Below the pieces are notes generated by a model that was not told the origin of the DNA, did not search any database, and saw only the letters and a program-made list of their open reading frames with translations. Shown piece by piece: positions 26,565 to 34,878 of a stretch of DNA of 64,000 bases (the first letter of the stretch is position 1; each line of letters begins with the position of its first letter). Location: positions 198,878 through 262,877 of the forward strand of contig NZ_CP055482.1 of assembly GCF_013705725.1 (NCBI RefSeq), written 5' to 3'. The translations under genes were made by a program, and so were the position numbers. This DNA is from Klebsiella sp. RHBSTW-00484. Its GTDB lineage: Bacteria > Pseudomonadota > Gammaproteobacteria > Enterobacterales > Enterobacteriaceae.

Positions 26565-27398
26565 TTAACTGGCGGCTGACATGGCCTGGGTTCGGTATTG
26601 TACCGGACTCAGGCCGTTTAGTTTTAGCTTGATTCGTTCGTTGTTGTAGTAGTGGATATACTCTTCCACCGTTTTTCGTAGATGGTCTGTATTTTCAAAC
26701 TCTTCGTGGTACCAACATTCTGTTTTCAGCAGACCAAAAAAATTTTCTATCACTGCATTGTCCAGACAGTTCCCTTTGCGCGACATGCTTTGTTCTATGC
26801 CTTTAGCTTTAAGTTTCTCCTGATACCGTGCCATCTGATACTGCCAACCCTGATCAGAGTGCAGTACCGGTCTGTCACCCGGTTTCAGCCTCTTGACGGC
26901 TTTGCTGAGCATGTTTTCGACCAGATTCATTCCCGGATGCGTCGTCATATTCCAGGCTATTATCTCGCTGTTATACAGATCAAGCACTGGTGACAGATAC
27001 AGCTTTGTCCCTTTTACGTTGAACTCTGTCACATCCGTGACCCATTTCTGGTTTGGACTGCTGGCCTTAAAATCACGTGCAAGGGTATTTGGCGCTACTT
27101 TACCGTAGGTGCCTTTGTATGACTGATACTTTTTGCTTCTCAGGCATGAGGCCAGCCCCATCTTGCGCATCAGTTTCCGTACTGTTTTATGATTAATGCC
27201 ATAGCCTTCATTACGCAACGCCAGGGTAATGCGCCGGTAACCATATCGTCCTTTATGATAGTGGAACAGTGCGGCTATTCTTTGCTGTTCGCCCTCATAG
27301 CGCTCTCCACGGCTATCTGCTTTGACATGCCAGTAGTACGTGCTGCGAGGTAATCCTGCTATATGAAGCAGCATTCTCAGGTTATGGTTTCGCCTCAA
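26565..27398 (-). CDS. IS150-type OrfB integrase
   Basis: 277 residues with an rve core: KWVTDVTEFNVKG, VLHSDQGWQYQM and EQSMSRKGNCLDNAVIENFF carry the catalytic D, D and E. It is normally fused to OrfA by -1 frameshifting; the OrfA stop at 27407 lies just upstream. Confidence 0.9.
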   Translation of the reverse strand: MRRNHNLRMLLHIAGLPRSTYYWHVKADSRGERYEGEQQRIAALFHYHKGRYGYRRITLALRNEGYGINHKTVRKLMRKMGLASCLRSKKYQSYKGTYGKVAPNTLARDFKASSPNQKWVTDVTEFNVKGTKLYLSPVLDLYNSEIIAWNMTTHPGMNLVENMLSKAVKRLKPGDRPVLHSDQGWQYQMARYQEKLKAKGIEQSMSRKGNCLDNAVIENFFGLLKTECWYHEEFENTDHLRKTVEEYIHYYNNERIKLKLNGLSPVQYRTQAMSAAS

Positions 27399-27406
27399 TT
27401 CGGTAA

Positions 27407-27922
27407 TTATTTTTGCTTTGTCTTCTGCTTTTCCCGAATCAAGGCCTGAAGCTTTTTTAGGTAGGCATTCTCAACACGCAGGTATTCAAGTTCTTCCTCA
27501 GCGTTCTGGAACGCTGGACGGGGATTATTAAGTTCTTTATCTGAAGTTTCGTTCTTCCCTGACTTCATCTGGCGTCCTCTGGGTTTATCCTGTAGGGCAA
27601 TGATACCGCCAGTACGGTAAAGACGCTCCCATTTGCTGACAGTACAAGCGGCTGCAATACGAAACTCCGCCGCAGCTTTCCGGGATGATTTGTTGTGTTG
27701 CTGCATCCAGAGCACGACAGACTCTTTAAACTCGGCAGAGTAAGCCCTGGTAGGAATGGTAAAACTGTCCATCCCATTCACTTTCCAGTGCTCAGTCCAG
27801 CGTCTGACCGCTCCGTGATCAACGCCGAACAACCGCGCTGTTTTCTTTGCACCATCACTGCTGAACAGATAGTGGAGTACGACTTGCTGCTTGAATTCAG
27901 GTGAGTATTTTTTTCTGCCCAT
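27407..27922 (-). CDS. IS150-type OrfA
   Basis: 171 residues with two helix-turn-helix repeats (FKQQVVLHYLFSSDGAKKTA and FKESVVLWMQQHNKSSRKAA) and a C-terminal coiled coil (EEELEYLRVENAYLKKLQAL), the standard OrfA layout of this group. Intact. Confidence 0.9.
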   Translation of the reverse strand: MGRKKYSPEFKQQVVLHYLFSSDGAKKTARLFGVDHGAVRRWTEHWKVNGMDSFTIPTRAYSAEFKESVVLWMQQHNKSSRKAAAEFRIAAACTVSKWERLYRTGGIIALQDKPRGRQMKSGKNETSDKELNNPRPAFQNAEEELEYLRVENAYLKKLQALIREKQKTKQK

Positions 27923-28009
27923 TGAAACGCAAAACCCCTAATCGTTGGATGTCCAACTTTCGGGGTTCACTTCAACAAGGGCGGCATTTATTAAATGGGA
28001 AAGATTCAG

Positions 28010-28273
28010 TTATAAGGTATGTGTCAGGGCGGAAACAATGATCCGGTCTGGTAACAGTGATTGAAGGGACGCCGACGAAATGACAAGTGCCTTTTCAATG
28101 TGTGCCTCTCTGTCGGCGATATGTCGCCGGAATGCCGCTTCTGCTTCACCGGAGGAGTCGGCTTCAACCAGCATCACTTCTTCCTCATCATCAAACATCA
28201 TGCGGCCTGAGATAATATACAGTCGGCTTAAGTCCGGGAGATTTACAGCGTTGCCCTGTTTGTTAATCATCAT
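28010..28273 (-). CDS. Hypothetical protein (87 aa)
   Basis: ATG 28273 (MMINKQGNAVNLPDLS) follows GGAGAAAA. Acidic centre (FDDEEEVMLVEADSSGEAEA) flanked by beta strands. Follows the 28330 gene by 56 bases. Its terminator is the one split by the IS3-type element. Function unknown. Confidence 0.65.
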   Translation of the reverse strand: MMINKQGNAVNLPDLSRLYIISGRMMFDDEEEVMLVEADSSGEAEAAFRRHIADREAHIEKALVISSASLQSLLPDRIIVSALTHTL

Positions 28274-28329
28274 TTTTCTCCGTCTGCAATTTTTAAATTT
28301 GTCAGTTCTGCTACGGGTAAAATACACCA

Positions 28330-28662
28330 TCAGCCCTGTAAACCCGGACAGGTATCAACGTAGCTCATCGGTTTGCCAATCGCGGCGCTTAGGCGAAGGA
28401 TTTCGCCGATGGAGACGTACCGCAGCATTTCAGAACGCCCGTGTTTCTGGTATTCATCCACCGACATGGTGCGCCAGTCCTTGTGCGGTGTGTTTTTGCA
28501 CAACTGCCAGTTGTCGACAGTGGTCGGGCGACGCAGGACATACACACCCAGCGAAGGCGTGAGGCCTAAGCCAAATGACTGCTGCACCACAATACGCACT
28601 TCAGAGCCGTCGGGGCGTTTCAGTGTCTGAGTAATTTTAGTGATGAGCTGTTCGGATTCCAT
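28330..28662 (-). CDS. Hypothetical protein (110 aa)
   Basis: Begins MESEQLITKITQTLKRPDGS. Beta-strand-rich first half, helical end. Driven by a shared-signature promoter at 28702-28732 and probably co-transcribed with the gene at 28010. No family recognised. Confidence 0.68.
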   Translation of the reverse strand: MESEQLITKITQTLKRPDGSEVRIVVQQSFGLGLTPSLGVYVLRRPTTVDNWQLCKNTPHKDWRTMSVDEYQKHGRSEMLRYVSIGEILRLSAAIGKPMSYVDTCPGLQG

Positions 28663-28701
28663 ACTATTAACCTCGACCGTCAGTTGGGTTGCTGTAGGGA
28701 T

Positions 28702-28750
28702 ATTTTAGCAAAGTCGGTTCACTGGCTAATAAGTACAAAGCGAAATTTTT
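28702..28750 (-). promoter_or_regulatory. Shared-signature promoter 5
   Basis: Minus strand: AAAAATTTCG (28741-28750), 8 bases, TTATTAGCC (TTATTA 28727-28732), 19 bases, TAAAAT (28702-28707) preceded by TTGC. Here GGG before TTATTA is replaced by TAC. The rest of 28751-28996 is AT-rich with no gene seen. Confidence 0.75.
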
Positions 28751-28996
28751 AAAAATAGAGGAATAAAACAGGAAGAGAACAAATCTGGAAACAGCAAAAT
28801 CACATTATCCGATTGCAATTCATTTCACATTTGACATATTCGGAATTAAGTACGCAACGAACCTGCATCGTCTGGTATAAAAGTATATTTCAAATATTCA
28901 GGTTATTATCTGAAGTAAAATACTCTCTGCCCCGGTTGCAATACCAGACGGAACACAAGACGTTATGAAGAGCCTGTCCCGGTTCAAAAGCTGCGG

Positions 28997-29227
28997 CTAA
29001 TTTTTTCTGACCCACTTAACGAGAATGCCAGCCAGAGTCACAGTCAGCATCAATGCCCATACTGAAGAAATAAAGTTAAGCAATGGAATACGCTCAGAAT
29101 AATCACAGGTACTGGATGGGTCACTGGCAAATTTACAGATAAATTCGGGATCAAGCCCCCAGTAAACGAAAGAAAATAACACAACGAGCGATACACTGAT
29201 TTTAAAGATTTTTTCGCTTGTCATCAT
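28997..29227 (-). CDS. Small membrane protein (76 aa)
   Basis: Two membrane helices (IFKISVSLVVLFSFVYWGL and FISSVWALMLTVTLAGILV) separated by a loop with two cysteines (CKFASDPSSTC) that could form a periplasmic disulfide. It follows the RES toxin gene by 37 bases on the same strand, so it may be a third member of that operon. Function unknown. Confidence 0.65.
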   Translation of the reverse strand: MMTSEKIFKISVSLVVLFSFVYWGLDPEFICKFASDPSSTCDYSERIPLLNFISSVWALMLTVTLAGILVKWVRKN

Positions 29228-29264
29228 TTATCATCTCAATCCAGGAGGTTATATAAACCTGAAA

Positions 29265-29723
29265 CTATTTCAGCCGTGTGTCGTACTGGTAAGGAATTTT
29301 CTGGACGGTTTTCATCAGATCAAAAATCGCCGGATGAGCCGGATTTAAAAGGTAGTTAAACTCCACCGGAGATAATGCACTGGGAATACGCAGGGCAACA
29401 GAAGAGCCACTTTCAGCCCAGTTATCGCCATACAGGGCAAGTTCTGCGGGCGCATCTTCACTTGCCCAGCCCGGCGGCAGCAGGTTCAAGTCAAAGGCCT
29501 GGATCTGGTCATCCGGGACATCAATGCTCAGCAGCGTGTAAGCGTCCAGAAGCTGCGGGGCATTGATATGCACCAGCGTCTCCAGCATGGTCAGAGAGGC
29601 CGTCTCGGACAGATAGACAAGTGCTGTGCCGACACTGTTCCAGCGGCCTCCCGCTTCTTTCGCACCTAATCCCGACCATGCAGTCGTAATATAGCGGGTC
29701 TTGGTCATCCGATACAGGATCAC
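29265..29723 (-). CDS. RES-domain toxin
   Basis: 152 residues, the usual length for a stand-alone RES toxin. The family marks are visible: an N-terminal LYRM, then GGRWNSVGTALVYLSETASL with the conserved Arg, Tyr and Ser/Glu, and a C-terminal RIPSALSPVEFNYLLNPAHP. RES toxins degrade NAD+ or ADP-ribosylate targets, stopping growth when the antitoxin is lost. The start overlaps the antitoxin stop by four bases (ATGA). Together they form a type II stabilisation module. Confidence 0.92.
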   Translation of the reverse strand: MILYRMTKTRYITTAWSGLGAKEAGGRWNSVGTALVYLSETASLTMLETLVHINAPQLLDAYTLLSIDVPDDQIQAFDLNLLPPGWASEDAPAELALYGDNWAESGSSVALRIPSALSPVEFNYLLNPAHPAIFDLMKTVQKIPYQYDTRLK

Positions 29724-30166
29724 GAATAGACTCCGTGTTCAATACGGGTGATCAGGCGCATCACTTCGAGTGCGCCGGTTTCCGAAGAGACAACATCTGC
29801 CGGAGTCTTCCAGCTCAAGCCACGGTTTGGCTCGTTCATCCATTTCTGTGCTGCCTCTTTGTCGCCTTCGAACAGCTCTACAGCCCGTTCAATGACGCGA
29901 ATAATACGCACCAGACGTTCGCTCTGATCCGCAGTGAAACGGGCTTTTACGCTGCGATTGAAGGTGGTGTTCGGAATGCCGGACATTTTGCGCAGTTCCG
30001 ACGGCGTGATGTTCGCCCATTCAGAAATGGAATGAGCGACTTTACCTTCCAGTCCGTGGCTAATTTTGTCCATCAGCGCAATGCCGTCATTATCCAGACC
30101 CACCACCTGCCATAAGCCGTGCGGGTTCATTTTGGATAAATCTGGAGAAAAAACTTTCATAGTCAT
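29720..30166 (-). CDS. Xre/MbcA/ParS-type antitoxin of the RES toxin
   Basis: 148 residues from ATG 30166, which follows GGGAGGG; upstream in-frame TTG lies inside the promoter. The N-terminal half has an Xre-like helix-turn-helix (ITPSELRKMSGIPNTTFNRSV), and the C-terminal half the toxin-binding DUF2384 domain (VIERAVELFEGDKEAAQKWM NEPNRGL). The module represses its own promoter, probably at the palindrome at 30183-30201. Confidence 0.9.
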   Translation of the reverse strand: MTMKVFSPDLSKMNPHGLWQVVGLDNDGIALMDKISHGLEGKVAHSISEWANITPSELRKMSGIPNTTFNRSVKARFTADQSERLVRIIRVIERAVELFEGDKEAAQKWMNEPNRGLSWKTPADVVSSETGALEVMRLITRIEHGVYS

Positions 30167-30182
30167 AACCGACCCTCCCATT

Positions 30183-30201
30183 TGGTATGTCAATTATACC
30201 A
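30183..30201 (-). promoter_or_regulatory. Operator/promoter of the RES-Xre module
   Basis: TGGTAT-gtcaatt-ATACCA is an inverted repeat that overlaps a TATAAT -10 box just ahead of the antitoxin gene. A near-identical palindrome (TGGTAT-gtggcaatt-ATACCA) overlaps the promoter at 34687-34707. Confidence 0.75.
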
Positions 30202-30242
30202 TATGGGTGACTACTGGCAATATTTTCACCTTTCTCATAACG

Positions 30243-30551
30243 TCAGTTCGTCACCCGGCTGACTCTGGCATGGGCATTGCCCTGAATGTTCCAGTACAGC
30301 CCAGCCGGAAGCTCTGCGGCCCAGGTTGCCCCCCGTTCCGACATTTGTTCGGGCGTTTCCAGCCATCCACGCGGAATAGTACCGGTGGTGTCACCGATAA
30401 CCCGCGAGACGCAGGCGGCAACGCGGACGCCGCCGGGGACATCACAGCCGGATTCAACGATGTGCATCACTTCCATTAATGCGCCGTACGCTTCAACACG
30501 GTCGCCCTTTTGCAGTTCAATGGGGGAAACCTGTTCAGTCAAATTCTTCAT
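30243..30551 (-). CDS. Hypothetical protein (102 aa)
   Basis: ATG 30551 (MKNLTEQVSPIELQKGDRVE) follows GGGAG. The N-terminal part is beta-strand rich (VEAYGALMEVMHIVESGCDV), like a small OB- or SH3-type barrel; the C-terminus has a conserved-looking WNIQGN. Lies between the methyltransferase gene and the RES-Xre module on the same strand. Function unknown. Confidence 0.65.
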   Translation of the reverse strand: MKNLTEQVSPIELQKGDRVEAYGALMEVMHIVESGCDVPGGVRVAACVSRVIGDTTGTIPRGWLETPEQMSERGATWAAELPAGLYWNIQGNAHARVSRVTN

Positions 30552-30726
30552 GCTCACACTCCCTTCAGTGATTAAAATTGTCGCCGTCGTTTTTAAGGCA
30601 TCCGGGAGAAGAATCCTGGTGGCCATTACGCCGGTATGTTGCTGAATCATTTTCTGTCAGCGCCGTCGCCGCAGGACATCCCCGCTGGCGTCACTTCCGG
30701 CTGCTGGCCAGGCTAAACCGCCCAGC

Positions 30727-31995
30727 TCATCCCCCTTCCCGCAGTTCATCACGGTAAAGGGCAACCAGGTCATCGAGTATCGGGCTGCTCTGGTATCCCG
30801 GCATTTCTGTAAACAGGCTGCGCGAGATCCCGAGCCATTCCATTATTTTGTCCGTTGCATACCAACGTCTGCCGAGCCGCTCAGCGGCAACCGGTACTTT
30901 GTGCAGACCGGCAAATGGCTCAACTACCAGATCACCAGGCCTGGTGAGGAACTCGATCAGGAATGCGGCGAGTCGAGTGGGTGACGTTGCACCGTGCAGC
31001 GGAAACCCCAGTTCGCGGGCGATGCGATGGCAGAGCCGCGTATCCGGGCAGGCATTGCCAAACATAAGCGTATTTTTGGAGATAGTCCCTTCTGTCTTAT
31101 TGCCGAAGGCGCCATTTTTAAGCTGGTAAGCGCCATCCCCGTAAAATGTAGTGCGGTTTTCGCCGCCGGACGCCTGCAATTTCTGATGCTGCTCTGAATG
31201 AGGCTGGAGAACGCGCATGTTGTTCGAACGAACCTTTTGCGCGTCATTAGTAAACCACAGCACCGGCTCGTAAGACGAACAGAGCTGAACACGCTGTTTA
31301 CACGCCCAGTGAGTCGGCGACGGGGGTTTCGCTCGGTTCACCCAGTTCAGTCTGTCCATCAGCTCAAGACCCAGCTTATCGCACAGCGCCAGTGTCAGTC
31401 TTTCCAGATACAGAGAGCGCGATGGCCTGCCTGGATTAAAGCTGTCCTGCGTCACATTGAGCGCCACGCTGCCCCCCGGCACGAGCTGCTTCACGATAGG
31501 CTCAAGAATCCGCAGCAGCCAGTCAATATACGCCTGCTCACCGCGTCCGCCGCCGTGCCCGTAATTTCGGGCATTACGCAGCAGGAACGGGGGCGACGTA
31601 AGGCAGAGATGGATTTGCTCATTGATGTTGCTGAAGAACGCGTACGCATTCCCGAAGACCGATGCCCCGAGCGAAGTTGAGAAGCCAACGACGCACAGTT
31701 TGTCCCAGGACTCATGCAGCTTCTTGTCATTTTTGAAGGCATAGCGCCAGACGCCCCGCTTTTCCGGGACACGCTCGATCACCCCGGCCTGCCGCAGCGT
31801 CTGCTGATACCAGCGAACCTGATGCTTGACGCCGCTGGTTCGCATTTTGTCCGAGCCGAACGCCTTCATTTTCTGTAGTTCTGCATCCGACATCCCCGTT
31901 TCGCGTTGTACCTCGCGATACAGCTCTTCGTTCGTTAACGGGGTGTCTGACGCGGCATAGATCCGCGCAATCAAATCGCTGTTAAGGTTGCTCAT
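30727..31995 (-). CDS. Beta-class DNA methyltransferase
   Basis: 422 residues from ATG 31995, which overlaps the previous gene's end by 14 bases. The catalytic motif TSPPF lies near residues 133-137 and the SAM-binding motif DLVVEPFAGLHKVPVAAERL near the C-terminus, the motif order of beta-class N4-cytosine or N6-adenine methylases. The first 90 residues form a helical or winged-helix region (TNEELYREVQRETG, VRWYQQTLRQAGVIERVPEK). No cognate restriction endonuclease is seen, so it may be an orphan protecting the plasmid from host restriction. Confidence 0.87.
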   Translation of the reverse strand: MSNLNSDLIARIYAASDTPLTNEELYREVQRETGMSDAELQKMKAFGSDKMRTSGVKHQVRWYQQTLRQAGVIERVPEKRGVWRYAFKNDKKLHESWDKLCVVGFSTSLGASVFGNAYAFFSNINEQIHLCLTSPPFLLRNARNYGHGGGRGEQAYIDWLLRILEPIVKQLVPGGSVALNVTQDSFNPGRPSRSLYLERLTLALCDKLGLELMDRLNWVNRAKPPSPTHWACKQRVQLCSSYEPVLWFTNDAQKVRSNNMRVLQPHSEQHQKLQASGGENRTTFYGDGAYQLKNGAFGNKTEGTISKNTLMFGNACPDTRLCHRIARELGFPLHGATSPTRLAAFLIEFLTRPGDLVVEPFAGLHKVPVAAERLGRRWYATDKIMEWLGISRSLFTEMPGYQSSPILDDLVALYRDELREGG

Positions 31996-32593
31996 CAGCC
32001 ATCCTTGAAAAACGGACCAGGGCGGCTTCACACTGCTCTTTACCCCACGAGTCCTGCCAGTCGCACAGGTGGAGATATTTGCGTTCGAGTGCTTCCATTT
32101 CATCGAGATTTGAACTCGATAATCCCGCCCAGACGTCGTGCCAGCACACATCGTAAGTAACGCCTGCCGGTGGGCAGTATTCCAGAGCATCCGCATGGAT
32201 GATTTCAACACGGGGATCGTGGGCAAAGGCCTCGGCAACTAGGTTAATCACATCCTGCGACTTCTCAATGACAGTCACGTTGTTAACTTCCGGCTTCTGA
32301 AGAATGGCGTGCAGCACCATCCCCAGCCCCAGTCCGTTGATCAGGACGTGCCCTGTCGCTCGCTTTATGAACTCCTGACAGAGTTGGATTTCGTATGGCA
32401 AATTGGTCATCACCACATTTCTGCCATTTGAAAGGCGGCGATAGTTACCGGGCTGTAAAACCGCGTCGATATCCTCCGTAGCGGCACGGAGGAAAAGGCT
32501 AACCGCCTTATCTTTGGAGATTTCGAAGCTGTCCAGTGTCCAGGCACCGGATGTTCCATCTTTAACAGGTAAATTAGAAAAGCAACTCTTCAT
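31982..32593 (-). CDS. SAM-dependent methyltransferase-fold protein, copy A
   Basis: 203 residues. VLINGLGLGMVLHAILQ is a motif I glycine loop, VTVIEKSQDVINLV the motif II acidic end, and RVEIIHADALEY plus YDVCWHDVW the motif III/IV region of a class I Rossmann methyltransferase, resembling spermidine-synthase-like folds. It is a close tandem paralogue of the next gene up (32655-33290) and overlaps the DNA methyltransferase downstream. Substrate unknown; catalysis is not proven. Confidence 0.82.
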   Translation of the reverse strand: MKSCFSNLPVKDGTSGAWTLDSFEISKDKAVSLFLRAATEDIDAVLQPGNYRRLSNGRNVVMTNLPYEIQLCQEFIKRATGHVLINGLGLGMVLHAILQKPEVNNVTVIEKSQDVINLVAEAFAHDPRVEIIHADALEYCPPAGVTYDVCWHDVWAGLSSSNLDEMEALERKYLHLCDWQDSWGKEQCEAALVRFSRMADEQP

Positions 32594-32654
32594 CAGTCAT
32601 CCTTAAAATGGATTCAGTTCAACGTAAGTGGGCGCAGGAAGACGGTGAAGCAGG

Positions 32655-33290
32655 TCACTTCCCTTTCTGCATCAGGGACTCCAGTGACGATTCCAGCGCC
32701 GCGAAACGAATCAGGGCAGCTTCACACTGCTCTTTACCCCACGAGTCCTGCCAGTCGCACAGGTGGAGATATTTGCGTTCGAGCGCTTCCATTTCATCAA
32801 GATTTGATCTCGAAAAATCTGGCCAGATATCATGCCAGCACACATTGAAGGTAACGCCTGCCGGTGGGCAGTATTTCAGAGCATCCGCAAGGATAATTTC
32901 AACGCGGGGATCGTGAGCAAATGCTTTGGAAACCAGGTTCATCACATCCTGAGACTTCTCAATGACGGTCACGTGGGTCACGTCAGGCTTCTGAAGAATG
33001 GCGTGCAGCACCATTCCCAGCCCCAGTCCGTTAATCAGGATGCGTCCAGTTGCTCGCTCAATGAAAGCTTCACAGGTACGGATCTCCATCGGCGTATTGG
33101 ACATCACCACTTCGTTATCACAGGACAAACGCCGGTAGACGCCTGCCGGGATATATTCATCCTGATCCTTTGTATATTCGGCGCGAAGCTTCAGGGTCTG
33201 CGCTTTTTCTGGCGTAATCACAAAGGAGTCCAGCGTCCAGTTACCGGATTTCCCGTTTTTCACCGGCAGCTCAGCAAATTTACTTTTCAT
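32655..33290 (-). CDS. SAM-dependent methyltransferase-fold protein, copy B
   Basis: 211 residues. The stretch from INGLGLGMVLHAILQKPDVT to the end (LHLCDWQDSWGKEQCEAAL) is nearly identical to copy A, while the N-terminal 60 residues differ more. This indicates tandem duplication followed by divergence or gene conversion. It is the first gene of a three-gene set ending in the DNA methyltransferase. A degenerate form of the shared promoter may lie upstream (GGTTATGTGG), but it is weak. Confidence 0.82.
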   Translation of the reverse strand: MKSKFAELPVKNGKSGNWTLDSFVITPEKAQTLKLRAEYTKDQDEYIPAGVYRRLSCDNEVVMSNTPMEIRTCEAFIERATGRILINGLGLGMVLHAILQKPDVTHVTVIEKSQDVMNLVSKAFAHDPRVEIILADALKYCPPAGVTFNVCWHDIWPDFSRSNLDEMEALERKYLHLCDWQDSWGKEQCEAALIRFAALESSLESLMQKGK

Positions 33291-33405
33291 ACTGATAACC
33301 TTAATTTCGAATCATTCTGTTGCCGGGAAATTACCACATAACCCTCGGGCTGGGCAGGCAAGATCGCGTTACAACGGACGGCGGCTGACGCAACCGTCCA
33401 CGGGT

Positions 33406-33663
33406 TCACAGGTAACGAAGTAGGATCTCCGCATCCTCCGGTGGCAGCTGTTGGCAGCTCTTCACTTGATAGAAGAATTCCCCGCCAAGATCATACACTC
33501 CGCCGTCTTCAAAACTCAGTGCTTCGACCTCGTCGCGACACTCATTCAGTAATGCCGTCTGGCTGGCGTTTGCCTCAGTATCGCTGGCGACAAGCTTCAC
33601 GCTGGAATGCTCATACTCGCCATTCCGGCATACAATTTTGACAATGAAGTTTTTTTCAGGCAT
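33406..33663 (-). CDS. Hypothetical protein (85 aa)
   Basis: ATG 33663 (MPEKNFIVKIVCRNGEYEHS) follows GGGAGG. A small acidic alpha/beta protein ending in LPPEDAEILLRYL. A CCCCGG-CGT-CCGGGG stem-loop lies between it and the upstream gene, a position like that of the stem-loops at 1176 and 2165. Function unknown. Confidence 0.65.
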   Translation of the reverse strand: MPEKNFIVKIVCRNGEYEHSSVKLVASDTEANASQTALLNECRDEVEALSFEDGGVYDLGGEFFYQVKSCQQLPPEDAEILLRYL

Positions 33664-33726
33664 CTGCGCCTCCCGGCTGGTTAGGGGTTTATTCAGCGTT
33701 GCCCCGGCGTCCGGGGCAAGACTCAA

Positions 33727-34161
33727 TCAACCCTTGATGAAACTCTGGCCGAAAGAAGGATTGGCTTTAAACTGGTGCTCCTTTATGATTTTTTTCATCA
33801 TCTGAGAGCATTTCTTGATCGATTTGGTGCTGGCATCCGTGACTTCAGCCATCTTGCGGATAAAGCGATTCACCTGATACTGCGCCTCAGCATCTTGGCT
33901 GAGGGCTTCACTGTGGATGCGGTCTTCATGCTGCGCAATCAACAGCACATAGCAGCGGAGACCTGTGGCGGTGCTCACGCGCTGGCTGATCGTGATTTCC
34001 GCCGAGCGGGTAGACTGGACGACAGAGAGAGAGACTCTCGATAATTCGCCGTCCCGGAAAATAGCCGGAGTAAGACCATTAATATCCTCGCGGGAATAAT
34101 TCAGAGAGTCCAGAATGGAAAATAAATCACAGGTGGTAAAATCGAATTCCTGAATGCTCAT
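33727..34161 (-). CDS. Hypothetical protein (144 aa)
   Basis: Begins MSIQEFDFTTCDLFSILDSL with a GGAGGCGAT ribosome site. The first 45 residues resemble those of the next gene upstream (FISLLNAVGYSVSDV against FSILDSLNYSREDI), so the two may be distant paralogues. The C-terminus is a basic helix rich in Lys. Driven by a shared-signature promoter. Function unknown. Confidence 0.7.
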   Translation of the reverse strand: MSIQEFDFTTCDLFSILDSLNYSREDINGLTPAIFRDGELSRVSLSVVQSTRSAEITISQRVSTATGLRCYVLLIAQHEDRIHSEALSQDAEAQYQVNRFIRKMAEVTDASTKSIKKCSQMMKKIIKEHQFKANPSFGQSFIKG

Positions 34162-34206
34162 ATCGCCTCCGACGCTTCATTATTTGTTGGCATTGCCTGT
34201 AGATAT

Positions 34207-34255
34207 ATAATACCAGGTTGGGTTCAAAACCTAATAACCCGGAAGAGAATATTTT
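34207..34255 (-). promoter_or_regulatory. Shared-signature promoter 6
   Basis: Minus strand: AAAATATTCT (34246-34255), 8 bases, TTATTA within CCGGGTTATTAGG (34232-34237), 19 bases, TATTAT (34207-34212) preceded by CTGG. Confidence 0.78.
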
Positions 34256-34296
34256 GAAGAAAATCTCAGGCATCCATGCCGTGAATTAAGCTGGCA

Positions 34297-34674
34297 CTAT
34301 TCTGAAATAATATCACCAAGGCTGGTGGTAAATTCTCTTTTGACGGATTCAGTAAACGGCACTCGCTCAATATATTTATAATTCGTGGCATAGGTGTTGG
34401 TGTCTAAAGTCCGGGAGATCTCATCATCAATCGGGTCTTCAAACATATCAATGCGCACATCGATATGCTGCGTGCCTTCTGCGGTAGGATGTGACAGGCT
34501 GCACGACACTTCGATATAGCGATCTTTCTGCTCCGCGACAAACGTCCAGAAACCTGCATTAAAGTCGGTTGATGCACCGTGACGTTTAAATACAACATCA
34601 GATACGGAATAACCGACAGCATTAAGAAGGGAAATGAAATTAAGCTGACTGGAAATGATATCTAATTTATTCAT
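34297..34674 (-). CDS. Hypothetical protein (125 aa)
   Basis: Begins MNKLDIISSQLNFISLLNAV behind a GGAGAC site. Soluble alpha/beta protein; the middle (YIEVSCSLSHPTAEGTQHID) is beta-rich. Possibly a distant relative of the 144-residue protein downstream, judged by the N-terminal helix pattern. Its promoter combines the shared signature with a palindrome like that of the RES-Xre module. Function unknown. Confidence 0.7.
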   Translation of the reverse strand: MNKLDIISSQLNFISLLNAVGYSVSDVVFKRHGASTDFNAGFWTFVAEQKDRYIEVSCSLSHPTAEGTQHIDVRIDMFEDPIDDEISRTLDTNTYATNYKYIERVPFTESVKREFTTSLGDIISE

Positions 34675-34686
34675 GATGTCTCCTGT

Positions 34687-34747
34687 TGGTATGTGGCAAT
34701 TATACCAGGACGCGCTCGACGGCTAATAACCTGCGGCAAAATTTTTC
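34687..34747 (-). promoter_or_regulatory. Shared-signature promoter 7 with TGGTAT/ATACCA palindrome
   Basis: Minus strand: A/T box (34738-34747), GGTTATTAGCC (TTATTA 34724-34729), 19 bases, TATAAT (34699-34704) in an extended TGG-TATAAT context. TGGTAT (34687-34692) and ATACCA (34702-34707) form an inverted repeat over the -10 box. Confidence 0.8.
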
Positions 34748-34867
34748 CGAATAGTTGATGATGTGATTGATAGCTTTAAAAATTAGGAGGATTGTTTATA
34801 AGAAGGAATATAACCAGAGGATTTGAAATTTAATACACCATGCCGACTGACCACGTCTAATTTTTCA

Positions 34868-34878
34868 AAAGTTACTTT
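34868..34878. repeat. Dispersed palindrome copy 5
   Basis: CAAAAGTTACTTTTC (34866-34880), 14 of 15. The following CCCGGCTGCCCTGA resembles the sequence after copy 1. It lies in the 390-base spacer 34675-35064, which otherwise holds only promoter 7; the short frame at 34920-35108 is not convincing. Confidence 0.75.

Larger units (their letters stand above)
26534..27974 (-). mobile_element. IS3-family element, IS150 type
   Basis: 1441 bp with ends TGAAGTGAACCCC and, inverted, GGGGTTCACTTCA, beginning TG and ending CA as IS3-family elements do. A 4-bp duplication ACAA flanks it (26530-26533, 27975-27978). It has split the loop of a terminator hairpin. Confidence 0.87.

Noticed and set aside
30727..31995. 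A restriction-modification system
   Set aside because: No endonuclease is adjacent; the HNH gene is 10 kb away with other genes between.
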